From: Thiodiazotropha sp040506775
Lineage (GTDB): Bacteria > Pseudomonadota > Gammaproteobacteria > Chromatiales > Chromatiaceae
Assembly (NCBI GenBank): GCA_040506775.1
Contig: JBEVWC010000022.1
Location: forward strand, 1-64,000
Direction of reading: 5' to 3'
DNA: 64,000 nucleotides
Below are positions 10,023 through 19,165 of this stretch, piece by piece. Below the pieces are notes generated by a model. It worked only from the letters and a program-made list of their open reading frames with translations. It ran no database searches and was not told where the DNA came from. The first letter of the stretch is position 1; every line of letters starts with the position of its first letter. The position numbers were made by a program, and so were the translations under genes.

Positions 10023-10334
10023 CTAATCAGAATCTCGAACCAGTTTACTGACAATGAACTTTGAGACAGACCATCTGAATACATAATATGATATGGGCAA
10101 ACCAACGATAAACCCGATAAAACCTCCTGTTATCTCAATGGACTCTTTAGTTGCACTGAGTGAGCTCATTAAGGCTCCAACGATTGCTCCTGCAACAAAG
10201 CCTGCAACAAGTCCACCTACAGTCGCCAACACCAGAAAGATGGCCCATGATTTAAAGAATGGAATACGAATTGTATTTAGTTCTCCCTGAATATCAGATG
10301 ATGGTGTGGTGTAAGGATCATTCGAACTATCCAT
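10023..10334 (-). CDS. small membrane protein, hypothetical
   Basis: The 103 residues comprise a polar N-terminus (DSSNDPYTTPSSDIQGE), a hydrophobic Gly/Ala-rich segment at about 29-55 (AIFLVLATVGGLVAGFVAGAI) and a second one at about 68-88 (GGFIGFIVGLPISYYVF), then a basic tail. Two transmembrane helices with small-residue packing are likely. I do not recognise the family. It lies between two broken genes in the accessory strip, and nothing in the context points to a function. Confidence 0.5.
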   Translation of the reverse strand: MDSSNDPYTTPSSDIQGELNTIRIPFFKSWAIFLVLATVGGLVAGFVAGAIVGALMSSLSATKESIEITGGFIGFIVGLPISYYVFRWSVSKFIVSKLVRDSD

Positions 10335-10496
10335 TTACTGAATTTACTCCATTATTATTAAATCAGACTCAAAATCGCTAAATCGATTTCACGTCCAACG
10401 ACTCCGCAATTCAGATAACTAAAATTAGAGTGTTATGGTGTGTGTATCTTCTCGATATCTTAATCCAGACTTTCTGATCTCTTTTTTAACTTTACT

Positions 10497-11410
10497 CTAA
10501 AGTTTAAGTGCGGGCCCACGAAAAACACCTCCATAATCCGGCTCTCTATGCCATCGAATATATTCCATGCTGACTGGACGTTCACCCGGCAATGGATCTC
10601 TTATTGGTTTTCCGTGATGTTCACGTAGCCTTGCAATCGCTGTATCAGATCCAGTGAATTCGGCAGACACTAAAACTCTGCGATCATCCGTTAGCATCCA
10701 AGCGCCTGCATCAAATAGTTTATGCATCGTCGGCTCTAACGATAAACCGTTTTCAACAGTATCTGGACCAAAGTATGCGTGCCACTTAACATGTGCAGCT
10801 TCACATCCAAAATAACTCCCACCTAATGCGGCCCGAAAACCAGTCACAGCACAACGATGTTCGTAAGCTCGCAATACCTGATCCCGAAAGCGGGGATCCC
10901 TCTTACTGCGGCCATACTGAACGGATGCCTCGGCTATACAATCATTGAGTACCGTACTGAGGCCTGTAGCGGCTGCTATATCTTCATGCAGAGATTCTGG
11001 AAAATGCTTGCTCAACAAGGCATGAACGATTTTTGGGATTTGATTTTTGTGGCTTATCAGTAATTTTGATACTTCCGGAATCAGATGGCCTGATGATGCT
11101 CTAAGAGACGCCATGGTCGGAAAACCACCTCTTTGCCTTGGAAAATTATCAGCGCCAGGGATGGTCCAGATACCGTCAGACATCATATGCCAATAGGGTA
11201 GCTCTGGTTGGTGTCGGTTGGCTACAGGAGGTGCATATGCGTTGAGTAAAGGACGGAGTACGGTTTCTAATTCAACTCTGATTTCCCCTGCAGGAGCTGC
11301 GAGATTGCGTTCAACAGTAACAGTGGCTTATGCGGCGCACGCCTTTCACCACTTTTATTGGTTTTTAATTCAAGAAAACGTTCTGTCAGATCAGTGAGAT
11401 TATCAATCAT
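10497..11410 (-). pseudogene. HNH restriction endonuclease-type gene (possibly modification-dependent) with a frameshift
   Basis: From ATG 11408-11410 the frame gives MIDNLTDLTERFLELKTNKS followed by the APHKPLLLL motif, then hits a TAG soon after QLLQGKSELN. In the next frame the sequence continues as EIRVELETVLRPLLNAYAPP, ELPYWHMMSDGIW and runs to 10497, with an HNH-like C-terminal domain (CAVTGF, AAHVKWHAYFG, NGLSLEPTMHKLFD). One extra G in the G4 run (C run 11285-11288) would restore a ~304-residue protein. The layout resembles HNH enzymes related to phosphorothioate- or methyl-dependent McrA-type nucleases, but specificity cannot be read here. The frame downstream of the break could start at MMSDGIW, which would lack the recognition part. 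Confidence 0.7.
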
Positions 11411-11460
11411 TGCGCAGAATTAAATGGATTAGTCATCTCACTAATTATTAGTTAGCTGCA

Positions 11461-11938
11461 TATGAAACGGACACATCACAAGGGATCGGCGAACCATACG
11501 CCAAGCACAACTGTTGATCTTATTATGGGATGGCATAACTTTCCTGAAAAGCCAGCAATGAGTGATAACAGTAAAGTGCCTTACACCTCCCACTATTACA
11601 CAATCCAAACCCGCTGCTTCTGCACCACCCCGATCCCGTCTTATTGAATCGCCAATGACAATACAGTTCTCCTTGTTTGCTCCAAGACTTTTAACAACCC
11701 TTTCGTAAGGCTCTTAAGATGGCTTAATCACTCCATGATCTGATGAAAACCAGCAGACAGAGAATAAATCCTCAAAATTCAATCTCCGAAAAATCTCGAC
11801 CCACATTGTCTTGGGCGTCAAGATGTCGATCACCAATGATAGAGTGAACTCTTTGTTCAATAATTTCAGGCCTGGCAGGTAGTCTTCCGGCGTAGTCTTT
11901 TTAACGTGGATGTCCTCTGTAGAATCGGACGACCACAT
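11461..11938 (-). pseudogene. degraded second copy of the HAD hydrolase gene
   Basis: The minus strand from 11938 reads TPEDYLPGLKLLNKEFTLSL and continues through TMWVE and CWFSSDHGVIKPS, closely matching the HAD gene at 9224-9929. It is interrupted by a TAA where the other copy has proline, and the same frame then continues as NCIVIGDSIRRDRGGAEAAGL. The DNA downstream of the gene is shared too (ATGAAACGGACACA near 9180 and 11462). The N-terminal third, including motif I, is missing and is replaced at 11927 by a repeat found again near 30.9 kb. Not functional as read. Confidence 0.8.
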
Positions 11939-11993
11939 AGCACTGTGACATCGGGCTGACTCAGAGTTTTGAACAACCTCCTGAAAAAGCCCA
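11927..11993. repeat. dispersed repeat, copy 1
   Basis: Starts GGACGACCACAT, contains TGTGACATCGGGCTGAC and CAGAGTTTTGAACA, and matches 30926-30979 with a few substitutions. It marks the point where the second HAD copy is truncated, so it may be the end of a vanished mobile element. Confidence 0.65.
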
Positions 11994-12177
11994 GTTTACT
12001 GAAGTAAATATGCATTTTGAGGGGGGTTTCAACGCAGAATCGGACCGTCTGGGTAGAATTTCAATAGCCTGATAGGTCACCTAAATTGATGCTCCATCTA
12101 CAGCATCTATTATCGCCACTCAGCTTCCATGTGTTGCTTCTCGTTTTCCGGAGCCCTGTTATTTTCCGGGAGCCGGC

Positions 12178-12813
12178 CTAAAACCCAGCCATGAATCCTG
12201 CAATAAATGCTATATACGCAAGAAACGTCAAGAGTGTCGATCCACTATTTCCTTGATTGATATCAGAGGTGTTTTGACTGTTCTCGACCCCACCTGAAGT
12301 AGAGTCCTCAACCAGTAATTCACTGATATGCTCGGCGAATTGCCGATATATCAAATCACTTTTCTGCGCAGATGATATGTCGGACTCGTAATTCTTCAAC
12401 AACTTATATTGACTGATTGTGTTGCGTTCCTCGTCTTTAACAACAAGTATTCCGGAAATGCTCCCAGGCAGATCTAAAGAATTAACATAGCTAGATGACG
12501 AATTAGAAGGAATATTTACTCTATCAATAATAATGTTAAGTGAATGTTTGCTATTCGAGTTTATCAACCCATTCGAATCAAGCCCGTCGAGGATCACAGT
12601 ATTAAACTCAATCAGATCAAGATCGTTATTACTATTTAACTGATTCTCCGCTTCTTGACTGAAATCGATAGTAACCTCACTAAAGGCTCCTTTGTATTTC
12701 ACTTCTTCGGCTTTTGCTGCACCGTCGTCTATCGACGCAGTGCTGGAACACCCGATTAACATTAAAAGAATAAGAGAAATTGATAGGCTATTAATTTTTA
12801 AAAAAGCGCTCAT
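12178..12813 (-). CDS. putative lipoprotein with C-terminal membrane segment
   Basis: The 211 residues begin with a clear lipoprotein signal (ISLILLMLIGCSS, lipidated Cys22). The body is polar and Asn/Ser-rich, with alternating hydrophobic strands (SLNIIIDRVNIP, ISGILVVKDEERNTISQYKL) and a short helical region (SDLIYRQFAEHISELLV), a layout reminiscent of DUF4410-like periplasmic lipoproteins. A hydrophobic C-terminus (LLTFLAYIAFIAGFMAGF) may be a second membrane anchor. The DNA is AT-richer than the housekeeping genes nearby, suggesting acquisition. GGAGG lies just upstream of the ATG (GCATGAGGAGG-like context at 12815-12822 when read on the plus strand). Function unknown. Confidence 0.65.
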   Translation of the reverse strand: MSAFLKINSLSISLILLMLIGCSSTASIDDGAAKAEEVKYKGAFSEVTIDFSQEAENQLNSNNDLDLIEFNTVILDGLDSNGLINSNSKHSLNIIIDRVNIPSNSSSSYVNSLDLPGSISGILVVKDEERNTISQYKLLKNYESDISSAQKSDLIYRQFAEHISELLVEDSTSGGVENSQNTSDINQGNSGSTLLTFLAYIAFIAGFMAGF

Positions 12814-12931
12814 GCAGCCTCCTTGATAATAAATTCCAGTAATTTATATTCTTAAACAACGTAAATCCTTACCACCGATTGCATAGAAAACAGCACTGCG
12901 AGTTCATGCTGTGTTTCACGTCATCTGTGCT

Positions 12932-13144
12932 CTATTGAGATATCAACTCCGCAATCAACTTACCGCGCAAAACAACCTCAGGGTCACTGGAAACATTCAG
13001 TATGAACACACCATATCGGTTGCTGAAAATGATCTTACCATCGTGCATTTTGTCATAGGAAGCCACATTCGCGGCAAGTACCTGTTCTTCTCCGTTTCTA
13101 TTAAGTTTTACCAACAGCCAGGGACGGGTTACCAGTGAGCACAC
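12932..13144 (-). CDS. short ORF, possibly the C-terminal remnant of a beta-propeller-like protein
   Basis: Seventy residues from a GTG at 13142-13144. The pattern (RPWLLVKLNRNGEEQVLAAN, YDKMHDGKIIFSNRYGVFIL) resembles the last blades of TolB/NHL-type beta-propeller proteins, which suggests a fragment. No clear ribosome binding site or signal peptide is seen. The remaining bases between 12814 and 13327 hold nothing else I can support. Confidence 0.35.
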   Translation of the reverse strand: MCSLVTRPWLLVKLNRNGEEQVLAANVASYDKMHDGKIIFSNRYGVFILNVSSDPEVVLRGKLIAELISQ

Positions 13145-13327
13145 GCCGTTTACCTGTTGTTCCTTTTTTCAACTCACGTTCGGCATGGAGGCGCGCTGCC
13201 AAACACAGAATCTGACGAATTCGAACGATAGATCAGATATATGATGTCACCGAGATCCAGCAAAATAATGACGATATGTATCATTCAGGTCCCTTTGAGT
13301 GATGGGGATTTTGTCAATTCAGTAAGC

Positions 13328-15154
13328 TCACTCCACCGTTACAGACTTAGCCAGATTCCGAGGCTGATCCACATCCGTCCCTTTCAACACCGCCACATGA
13401 TAGGCCAGCAGTTGCAGGGGCACGCTGTAGACGATCGGCGCGGTTGAGGGGTAGATATCGGAGAGGGTCAGGTTGTGGAAATGATCCAGACCGATCTTGA
13501 CCTTCTGGTCGCTGAACAGGAACAGTTCACCACCCCGGGCGCGGACTTCCTGCAGGTTGGAGATGACCTTCTCCAGTAGCGGATCGTCGGGCAGGGCGCA
13601 GATCACCGGCATTTCCGCGTCGACCAGGGCCAGGGGGCCGTGCTTGAGTTCTCCGGCGGGATAGGCCTCGGCGTGGATGTAGGAGATCTCCTTGAGTTTC
13701 AAGGCGCCTTCCATGGCCACCGGGTAGAAGCAGCCACGCCCCAGGAACAGGGCGTGATGACGGTCGGCGAAGGCGTTGGCCAGCTCTTCTATGGCATCGT
13801 TGAGTTTGAGGATCACCTCGACCTGGCGGGGCAGGGCATGCAGCTCTTCCACCAGTTCCCGCTCCCGCTCCACGCTCATGCCACGGCGTTTTGCCAGGGC
13901 CAGGGTGAGCAGGCGCAGGGCCACTAATTGAGTGGTGAAGGCCTTGGTGGAGGCCACCCCGATCTCAGGGCCGGCGCGGGTCATCAGGGCTACGTCGGAT
14001 TCCCGCACCAGGGAGCTTTCCGGTACGTTACAGATCACCAGGCTGCCCAGATAACCCTTGCTCTTCGAACCCCTCAGGGCGGCGAGGGTGTCGGCGGTCT
14101 CGCCGGACTGGGTGATGGTGACGAACAGGGTATCATCGGGCACCACCACCTTGCGGTATCGAAACTCACTGGCCACTTCGACGCTGCAATGCACGCCGAT
14201 CTCTTCCAGCCAGTAGCGCGCCACCAGGCCGGCATGATAACTGGTGCCGCAGGCTACGATGTGCACGTTGCGGGTCTTGTCGAGGAGTTCCTTCGCCTCG
14301 TGTCCGAAGGAGGCATCCAGCAGACGTCCCTTGTGAATCCGGCCCTCCAGGGTTTCTGCAATAACGGCGGGCTGCTCAAAGATCTCTTTCAGCATGTAAT
14401 GGCGGTAAGGACCCTTTTCAGCCTTCACCGCAGACACCTGTGAGGTACGCACCTCGCGCTCCACCGGTGCTCCATCGGCATCAAAGATGCTGACCTTGTC
14501 GGTGGAGATATGGGCCATATCCCCCTCTTCGAGGAAGATGAAACGCTGGGTGACGGGCAGCAGGGCGAACACGTCGGAAGCGATAAAGTTCTCGCCTTCG
14601 CCAAGACCGATCACCAGGGGACTGCCGGCTCGGATGACCACCAACTGATCGGGATCGTCCGGACTCACCACCGCCAGGGCGTAGGCGCCAACCAGCTTTT
14701 CGGCGGCCTTGCGCACGGCCTTGATGAAGTCAGACTCCGATTTCAGCGCATCTGCGAGTAAGTGAGCGATAACTTCGGTATCGGTTTCGGAGGTGAAGAC
14801 AAAGCCCTTTCCGGTCAAATCTTCGCGCAACTCGGCGTAGTTTTCGATGATGCCGTTATGCACGATGGCGACCTGTTCACCGCTCATGTGCGGATGCGCG
14901 TTACGTTCGGAAGGCATGCCGTGGGTGGCCCAGCGGGTATGCGCGATACCCAGACCACCGGAGAGGCTCGATTGGCCGATCAACTCGTTGAGTGCGGCCA
15001 CCTTGCCCACTGAGCGGATACGTTGCAGGTGCTGCCGATCATCCAGGATCGCCACACCGGCAGAGTCGTAACCGCGATATTCCAGGCGCTTCAGGCCCTC
15101 CATCAGGACCGGCACTACATTACGTTGCGCGATGCCGCCGACAATGCCACACAT
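13328..15154 (-). CDS. glmS: glutamine-fructose-6-phosphate aminotransferase (isomerizing)
   Basis: Makes glucosamine-6-phosphate from fructose-6-phosphate and glutamine, the entry step to UDP-GlcNAc. All 608 residues are present. The N-terminal glutaminase domain starts MCGIVGG with the nucleophile Cys2 and has GIAHTRWATHG; two SIS isomerase domains follow (CGTSYHAGLVARYW, ITQSGETADTLAALR, LGRGCFYPVAMEGALKLKEISYIHAEAYPAGELKHGP); the C-terminus ends in the conserved LAKSVTVE. It starts 15 bp downstream of the glmU stop, so the two are probably cotranscribed and supply amino sugar precursors together. No glmS ribozyme-like leader fits in the short gap. Confidence 0.98.
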   Translation of the reverse strand: MCGIVGGIAQRNVVPVLMEGLKRLEYRGYDSAGVAILDDRQHLQRIRSVGKVAALNELIGQSSLSGGLGIAHTRWATHGMPSERNAHPHMSGEQVAIVHNGIIENYAELREDLTGKGFVFTSETDTEVIAHLLADALKSESDFIKAVRKAAEKLVGAYALAVVSPDDPDQLVVIRAGSPLVIGLGEGENFIASDVFALLPVTQRFIFLEEGDMAHISTDKVSIFDADGAPVEREVRTSQVSAVKAEKGPYRHYMLKEIFEQPAVIAETLEGRIHKGRLLDASFGHEAKELLDKTRNVHIVACGTSYHAGLVARYWLEEIGVHCSVEVASEFRYRKVVVPDDTLFVTITQSGETADTLAALRGSKSKGYLGSLVICNVPESSLVRESDVALMTRAGPEIGVASTKAFTTQLVALRLLTLALAKRRGMSVERERELVEELHALPRQVEVILKLNDAIEELANAFADRHHALFLGRGCFYPVAMEGALKLKEISYIHAEAYPAGELKHGPLALVDAEMPVICALPDDPLLEKVISNLQEVRARGGELFLFSDQKVKIGLDHFHNLTLSDIYPSTAPIVYSVPLQLLAYHVAVLKGTDVDQPRNLAKSVTVE

Positions 15155-15169
15155 CGTTATCTCTCCCGA

Positions 15170-16540
15170 TTAAGCCTTTGGTTTTTTCACTGGTCTGGTC
15201 CAGCCTTCGAGACTGACCTGCTTGGAACGACTGAGGGTCAGCTGCTCCGTCGGGGCATCCTTGGTAATCGTGGAACCCGCGCCGATGGTCGCCCCTGCGC
15301 CTACGCTGACCGGCGCAACCAGTTGGGTATCCGATCCGATAAAGACATCGTCACCAATGATCGTTTTATGTTTGTTGGCCCCATCATAGTTACAGGTTAT
15401 GGTGCCCGCTCCAACATTCACCCGCGCGCCTACCTCGGAATCACCGACATAACTCAGGTGGTTGATCTTGCTGCCATCCGCCACCTGGCTCTTCTTGATC
15501 TCTACGAAATTGCCCACATGCACATGATCCGCGAGACGGGTCTCCGGGCGGATCCGGGCGAACGGTCCGATCCGGCAATCCGCGCCGATACGGGCATCTT
15601 CCAGAACGCTGTTGGCAAAGATCTGAGTCTGTTCGCCGATCGAACAGTTTTTCAGGCACACGTTCGGACCCACACTGACCCCATCCGCAAGGTTGACCTC
15701 GCCCTCGATGATCACGTTGCAGTCGATGAAGACATCCTGTCCGGTCTTCAGGTGACCCCGGATATCGAGCCGGTTGGGATCCGCCAGGGTCACGCCGCTG
15801 CGCATCAGGTCGTCCGCCTGCTTGCGCTGGTAGTAACGCTCCAGACAGGCGAGCTGTTTCCGGTCATTGATCCCCATGACCTCTTCTTCACAACTGGGGT
15901 GGACCGCCTGGATATTCACACCATCCGAGACGGCCAGGGCGATAATATCGGTCAGGTAGTACTCGTTCTGAGCGTTGTTGTTGTCGATGCGGGACAGCCA
16001 GGTTTCCAGCTTGGCCCGGTTCACCGCCATGATGCCGGTGTTGATCTCGGTGATCTCGAGTTCCCGTTCGGTGGCATCCTTCTGTTCGACGATGCGCACC
16101 ACCCGGTCGTTCCGGTCGCGTACGATACGTCCGTAACCGGTGGGGTCCGGCAGGTCCACGGTGAGCAGTGCCAGGTCACTGGTATGCAGACAGCTCAACA
16201 GGCTCACCAGGGTCGAGGCACTGATCAGCGGGACGTCCCCATACAGCACCAGCACCTGATCGACCCGCTTGAGGTAGGGCAGGGCCTGAATCACCGCATG
16301 GCCGGTGCCGAGGCGCTCCTTCTGTTCGATCCAATCCAGGTCGGTGGCGGCCAGGCGGGAAGGGACTTCATCGCCCCCGTGGCCGTAGATGATGGAGATT
16401 TCGTCGGGATGGATGGTCCGAACCGTCTCGATCACATGGGACAACAGCGGTTTACCGGCCAGGGCGTGCAACACCTTCGGCAGTTTTGAACGCATCCGCG
16501 TTCCTTCCCCGGCAGCCAGTATCAGAGCTCCCAAATGCAT
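15170..16540 (-). CDS. glmU: bifunctional GlcNAc-1-phosphate uridyltransferase / glucosamine-1-phosphate acetyltransferase
   Basis: Cytoplasmic enzyme for the last two steps to UDP-GlcNAc. The 456-residue protein has the N-terminal nucleotidyltransferase signature (LAAGEGTRMRSKLPKVLH), the GTGHAV and LYGDVPLI motifs, and a C-terminal left-handed beta-helix of hexapeptide repeats (IGADCRIGPFARIRP, VHVGNFVEIKKS, GAGTITCNYDG) that carries the acetyltransferase site. Length is normal. The position between the ATP synthase operon and glmS is the standard gammaproteobacterial arrangement. A ~250-base gap with no gene separates it from the SlyD-like gene upstream and should hold its promoter. Confidence 0.98.
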   Translation of the reverse strand: MHLGALILAAGEGTRMRSKLPKVLHALAGKPLLSHVIETVRTIHPDEISIIYGHGGDEVPSRLAATDLDWIEQKERLGTGHAVIQALPYLKRVDQVLVLYGDVPLISASTLVSLLSCLHTSDLALLTVDLPDPTGYGRIVRDRNDRVVRIVEQKDATERELEITEINTGIMAVNRAKLETWLSRIDNNNAQNEYYLTDIIALAVSDGVNIQAVHPSCEEEVMGINDRKQLACLERYYQRKQADDLMRSGVTLADPNRLDIRGHLKTGQDVFIDCNVIIEGEVNLADGVSVGPNVCLKNCSIGEQTQIFANSVLEDARIGADCRIGPFARIRPETRLADHVHVGNFVEIKKSQVADGSKINHLSYVGDSEVGARVNVGAGTITCNYDGANKHKTIIGDDVFIGSDTQLVAPVSVGAGATIGAGSTITKDAPTEQLTLSRSKQVSLEGWTRPVKKPKA

Positions 16541-16741
16541 CCGATTCTCCCCCTGTTAAGAAAACCTCAAGCCATCACTACCGTTTCTCGCACGGGGTAA
16601 TGGAATCAATTCGTTATTTGGCGAAATACTTGTCTGGCCCTGACAGGCCGAGACCCTGTTTTTTCATGAGCCAAAGCATATCCCGGGACACACGGGCTCA
16701 CAGGCAAGCCTAACGGTTCACATGATAACTTAAAAGGTGAA

Positions 16742-16770
16742 AAATCCCTGCACTCAGTATCAGGGGATTT
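16742..16770 (-). terminator. Rho-independent terminator after the SlyD-like gene
   Basis: Inverted repeat AAATCCCTG ... CAGGGGATTT with a ~10-base loop and one bulged base. On the minus strand it is followed by a T-rich run (GGGATTTTTCACCTTTT). It sits ~27 bases beyond the stop of the SlyD-like gene. Confidence 0.7.
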
Positions 16771-16797
16771 ACCTTCCGGAACTCGGGAATGGGGGAA

Positions 16798-17286
16798 TCA
16801 GTTGAGGGTTTTACTCTGACCGGGGATGCCCACATTCATGGCATCCTCCCGGGTCGCGTCACGCACTTCGAGAATCTTGACCCGAACCACCAGGGATTTC
16901 CCGGCCAGGGGATGATTGCCATCGACGGTCAGGCGGCCATTTTCGATCCGGGTGACATAAAAACTGCGCACGTCGCCGGCTTCGTTCTGCATCTGCACTT
17001 CGGCGCCCAGTTGACGAAACTCGGGAGGGACATTGTCGATATCATCAGTGAAGGTGAGGTCAGGATCATGATCGCCAAACCCCTGTTCCGGGGTCAGGGT
17101 AATCTCCACTTCCTCGCCCACGGCCTTGCCTTCCACGGCCCGATCCATCCCGCCGATCAGCTCCGTCTCGCCGCCATGTATGTAACTGACAGGAAGATCA
17201 CTCTGCTCGAGCAGATTACCGTCGGGATCGGCAATGGAGTAGGTGAGAGAGACAAATTTACCGGTGGTGATGATTTCTTTTGACAT
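16798..17286 (-). CDS. FKBP-type peptidyl-prolyl isomerase, SlyD-like, without a His-rich tail
   Basis: The 162-residue cytoplasmic isomerase has the SlyD layout: a split FKBP domain (VSLTYSIADPDGNLLEQS, YIHGGETELIGGMDRAVEGKAVGEE) with an insert-in-flap chaperone region (PEQGFGDHDPDL...VQM), and the diagnostic NHPLAGKSLVVRVKILEVRDAT. The C-terminus stops at DAMNVGIPGQSKTLN and lacks the His/Cys-rich metal-binding tail of E. coli SlyD, so a nickel role is less likely. It lies just downstream of atpC on the same strand, separated by a strong hairpin, and has its own terminator. Confidence 0.9.
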   Translation of the reverse strand: MSKEIITTGKFVSLTYSIADPDGNLLEQSDLPVSYIHGGETELIGGMDRAVEGKAVGEEVEITLTPEQGFGDHDPDLTFTDDIDNVPPEFRQLGAEVQMQNEAGDVRSFYVTRIENGRLTVDGNHPLAGKSLVVRVKILEVRDATREDAMNVGIPGQSKTLN

Positions 17287-17301
17287 GATCAGGATGCAGG
17301 C

Positions 17302-17321
17302 GGGCCCGGCGTGCCGGGCCC
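17302..17321 (-). terminator. strong GC hairpin between atpC and the SlyD-like gene
   Basis: Perfect 9-bp stem GGGCCCGGC / GCCGGGCCC with a 2-base loop, ~20 bases after the atpC stop. In the direction of atp transcription it is not followed by a clear T-run, so it may act as a 3'-end stabiliser or partial terminator rather than a canonical one. Confidence 0.5.
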
Positions 17322-17340
17322 TTGTATCTTTCGGAAGGGA

Positions 17341-17769
17341 TTAAGAGCGTTTGCCCTTGCGGATTTTTTCGATGACGCGCAGCTGAGCGACCGCTTCGGC
17401 CAGTTCGGCCTGAGCCTTGGCGTATTCGAACTCGGCACTGCGATCCGACATCGCCTCTTCGGCACGACGCTTGGCCTCCTGGGCCGCGGCTTCGTCCAGA
17501 TCGGCGGCGCGAATGGCGGTGTCCGCCAGAACGGTCACCACGTGGGGTTGCACCTCGAGAATCCCACCGGACACGTAAAAATGCTGCATGGCCTTGCCAC
17601 CGCCGCCATCAACCCGAATTTCACCGGGCTTGAGCTGGGTGACCAGCGGGGTGTGACGGGGCGCGATGCCCAATTCACCCATGACGGCAGGTGCGTAGAC
17701 CATCTCCGCCAGGCCGCTGAAGATTTCACCCTCGGCACTGACGATGTCCACATGAATTGTCATGGCCAT
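17341..17769 (-). CDS. atpC: ATP synthase F1 epsilon subunit
   Basis: The 142-residue epsilon subunit of the F1 central stalk couples rotation to catalysis and inhibits ATP hydrolysis. The N-terminal beta-sandwich begins MTIHVDIVSAEGEIFSGLAEMV and includes GELGIAPRHTPLVTQLKPGEI; the C-terminal helical hairpin (DEAAAQEAKRRAEEAM..., AQAELAEAVAQLRVIEKIRK) is intact. It is the last gene of the operon, 19 bp after atpD. The ATG at 17767-17769 could be replaced by the ATG at 17761-17763 (MTIHVD), the usual family start. Confidence 0.97.
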   Translation of the reverse strand: MAMTIHVDIVSAEGEIFSGLAEMVYAPAVMGELGIAPRHTPLVTQLKPGEIRVDGGGGKAMQHFYVSGGILEVQPHVVTVLADTAIRAADLDEAAAQEAKRRAEEAMSDRSAEFEYAKAQAELAEAVAQLRVIEKIRKGKRS

Positions 17770-17788
17770 CTTCTATACTCCCGGGCGA

Positions 17789-19165
17789 TCAGCCCTTGCC
17801 GCCACGCTCGACAGCCTCTTCGATTCCGCCGACCATGTAGAAAGCCTGCTCGGGCAGGTGGTCGTATTCGCCTGCGACGATCGCCTTGAAACTGGCGATG
17901 GTGTCTTTCAGGGAGACGTACTTGCCGGGGGTACCGGTAAACACTTCTGCGACGAAGAAGGGCTGGGAGAGGAAGCGCTGGATCTTACGAGCGCGCTGCA
18001 CCACCAGTTTGTCCTCTTCGGACAGTTCGTCCATACCCAGAATCGCGATGATGTCCTTCAACTCCTTGTAACGCTGCAGGGTACCCTGCACGGAGCGTGC
18101 GACACTGTAGTGCTCGCTGCCCACCACGTGGGGGTCGAGAATACGCGAGGTGGAATCCAGGGGATCCACCGCCGGGTAGATGCCCAACTCGGCGATCTGA
18201 CGGGACAGCACCAGGGTCGCGTCAAGATGCGCGAAGGTGGTGGCCGGAGAGGGGTCGGTCAAGTCATCCGCCGGTACGTATACCGCCTGGAAAGAAGTGA
18301 TGGAACCGGTCTTGGTGGAGGTGATGCGCTCCTGCAGGGCGCCCATCTCCTCGGCCAGGGTCGGCTGGTAACCTACCGCGGAAGGCATACGGCCCAGCAG
18401 TGCAGACACCTCGGTACCGGCCAGGGTGTAACGATAGATGTTATCCACGAACATCAGTACGTCACGGCCTTCATCACGGAAGTTCTCGGCGATGGTCAGA
18501 CCGGTCAGGGCCACACGCAGACGGTTGCCCGGGGGCTCGTTCATCTGACCGTAGACCAGGGCCACTTTATCGAGTACCCCGCCTTCCTGCATCTCGTGGT
18601 AGAAGTCATTACCCTCACGAGTACGCTCACCCACACCGGCGAATACGGAGAAGCCCGAGTGCTCAACCGCGATGTTACGGATCAGCTCCATCAGGGTAAC
18701 GGTCTTGCCCACGCCGGCGCCGCCGAACAGGCCGATCTTACCGCCCTTGGCGATGGGCATGATCAGATCGATAACCTTGATACCGGTTTCGAGGATCTCG
18801 GTGGTCGAGGCCTGATCTTCCAGTTTCGGGGGTTCGCGATGGATCGGCATCAGCTTGTCGGCTTTGACATCGCCCTGCTCGTCAACCGGGTTGCCCAGTA
18901 CATCCATGATGCGGCCCAGGGTGCCCTGGCCGACCGGGATACTGATGGGTGCGCCGGTGGCGACCACATCGAGACCACGTTTCAGACCGTCGGTGGAACC
19001 CATGGCGATGGTTCTCGCCACCCCGTCGCCCAGCTGCTGCTGCACTTCCAGGGTGAGATTCGCCTCCTCGATCTTGAGTGCTTCGTAGACCTTAGGCATC
19101 TCGCCACGGGGAAACTGCACGTCCACCACGGCGCCGATGATTTCAACCACTTTGCCCGAACTCAT
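17789..19165 (-). CDS. atpD: ATP synthase F1 beta subunit
   Basis: Catalytic subunit of F1. The 458 residues carry the Walker A loop GGAGVGKT, the GERTREGNDFYHEM segment with the catalytic Glu, the DELSEED-type sequence (as MDELSEED) and the LDATLVLSRQIAELGIYPAVDPLDSTSR motif. Length and sequence are those of the proteobacterial F-type enzyme. It lies between atpG and atpC with short gaps (72 and 19 bp). Confidence 0.99.
   Translation of the reverse strand: MSSGKVVEIIGAVVDVQFPRGEMPKVYEALKIEEANLTLEVQQQLGDGVARTIAMGSTDGLKRGLDVVATGAPISIPVGQGTLGRIMDVLGNPVDEQGDVKADKLMPIHREPPKLEDQASTTEILETGIKVIDLIMPIAKGGKIGLFGGAGVGKTVTLMELIRNIAVEHSGFSVFAGVGERTREGNDFYHEMQEGGVLDKVALVYGQMNEPPGNRLRVALTGLTIAENFRDEGRDVLMFVDNIYRYTLAGTEVSALLGRMPSAVGYQPTLAEEMGALQERITSTKTGSITSFQAVYVPADDLTDPSPATTFAHLDATLVLSRQIAELGIYPAVDPLDSTSRILDPHVVGSEHYSVARSVQGTLQRYKELKDIIAILGMDELSEEDKLVVQRARKIQRFLSQPFFVAEVFTGTPGKYVSLKDTIASFKAIVAGEYDHLPEQAFYMVGGIEEAVERGGKG

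Noticed and set aside
15023..16489. 488-codon plus-strand frame opposite glmU
   Set aside because: Fully antisense to a well-conserved gene, no ribosome binding site, and a composition typical of shadow frames.
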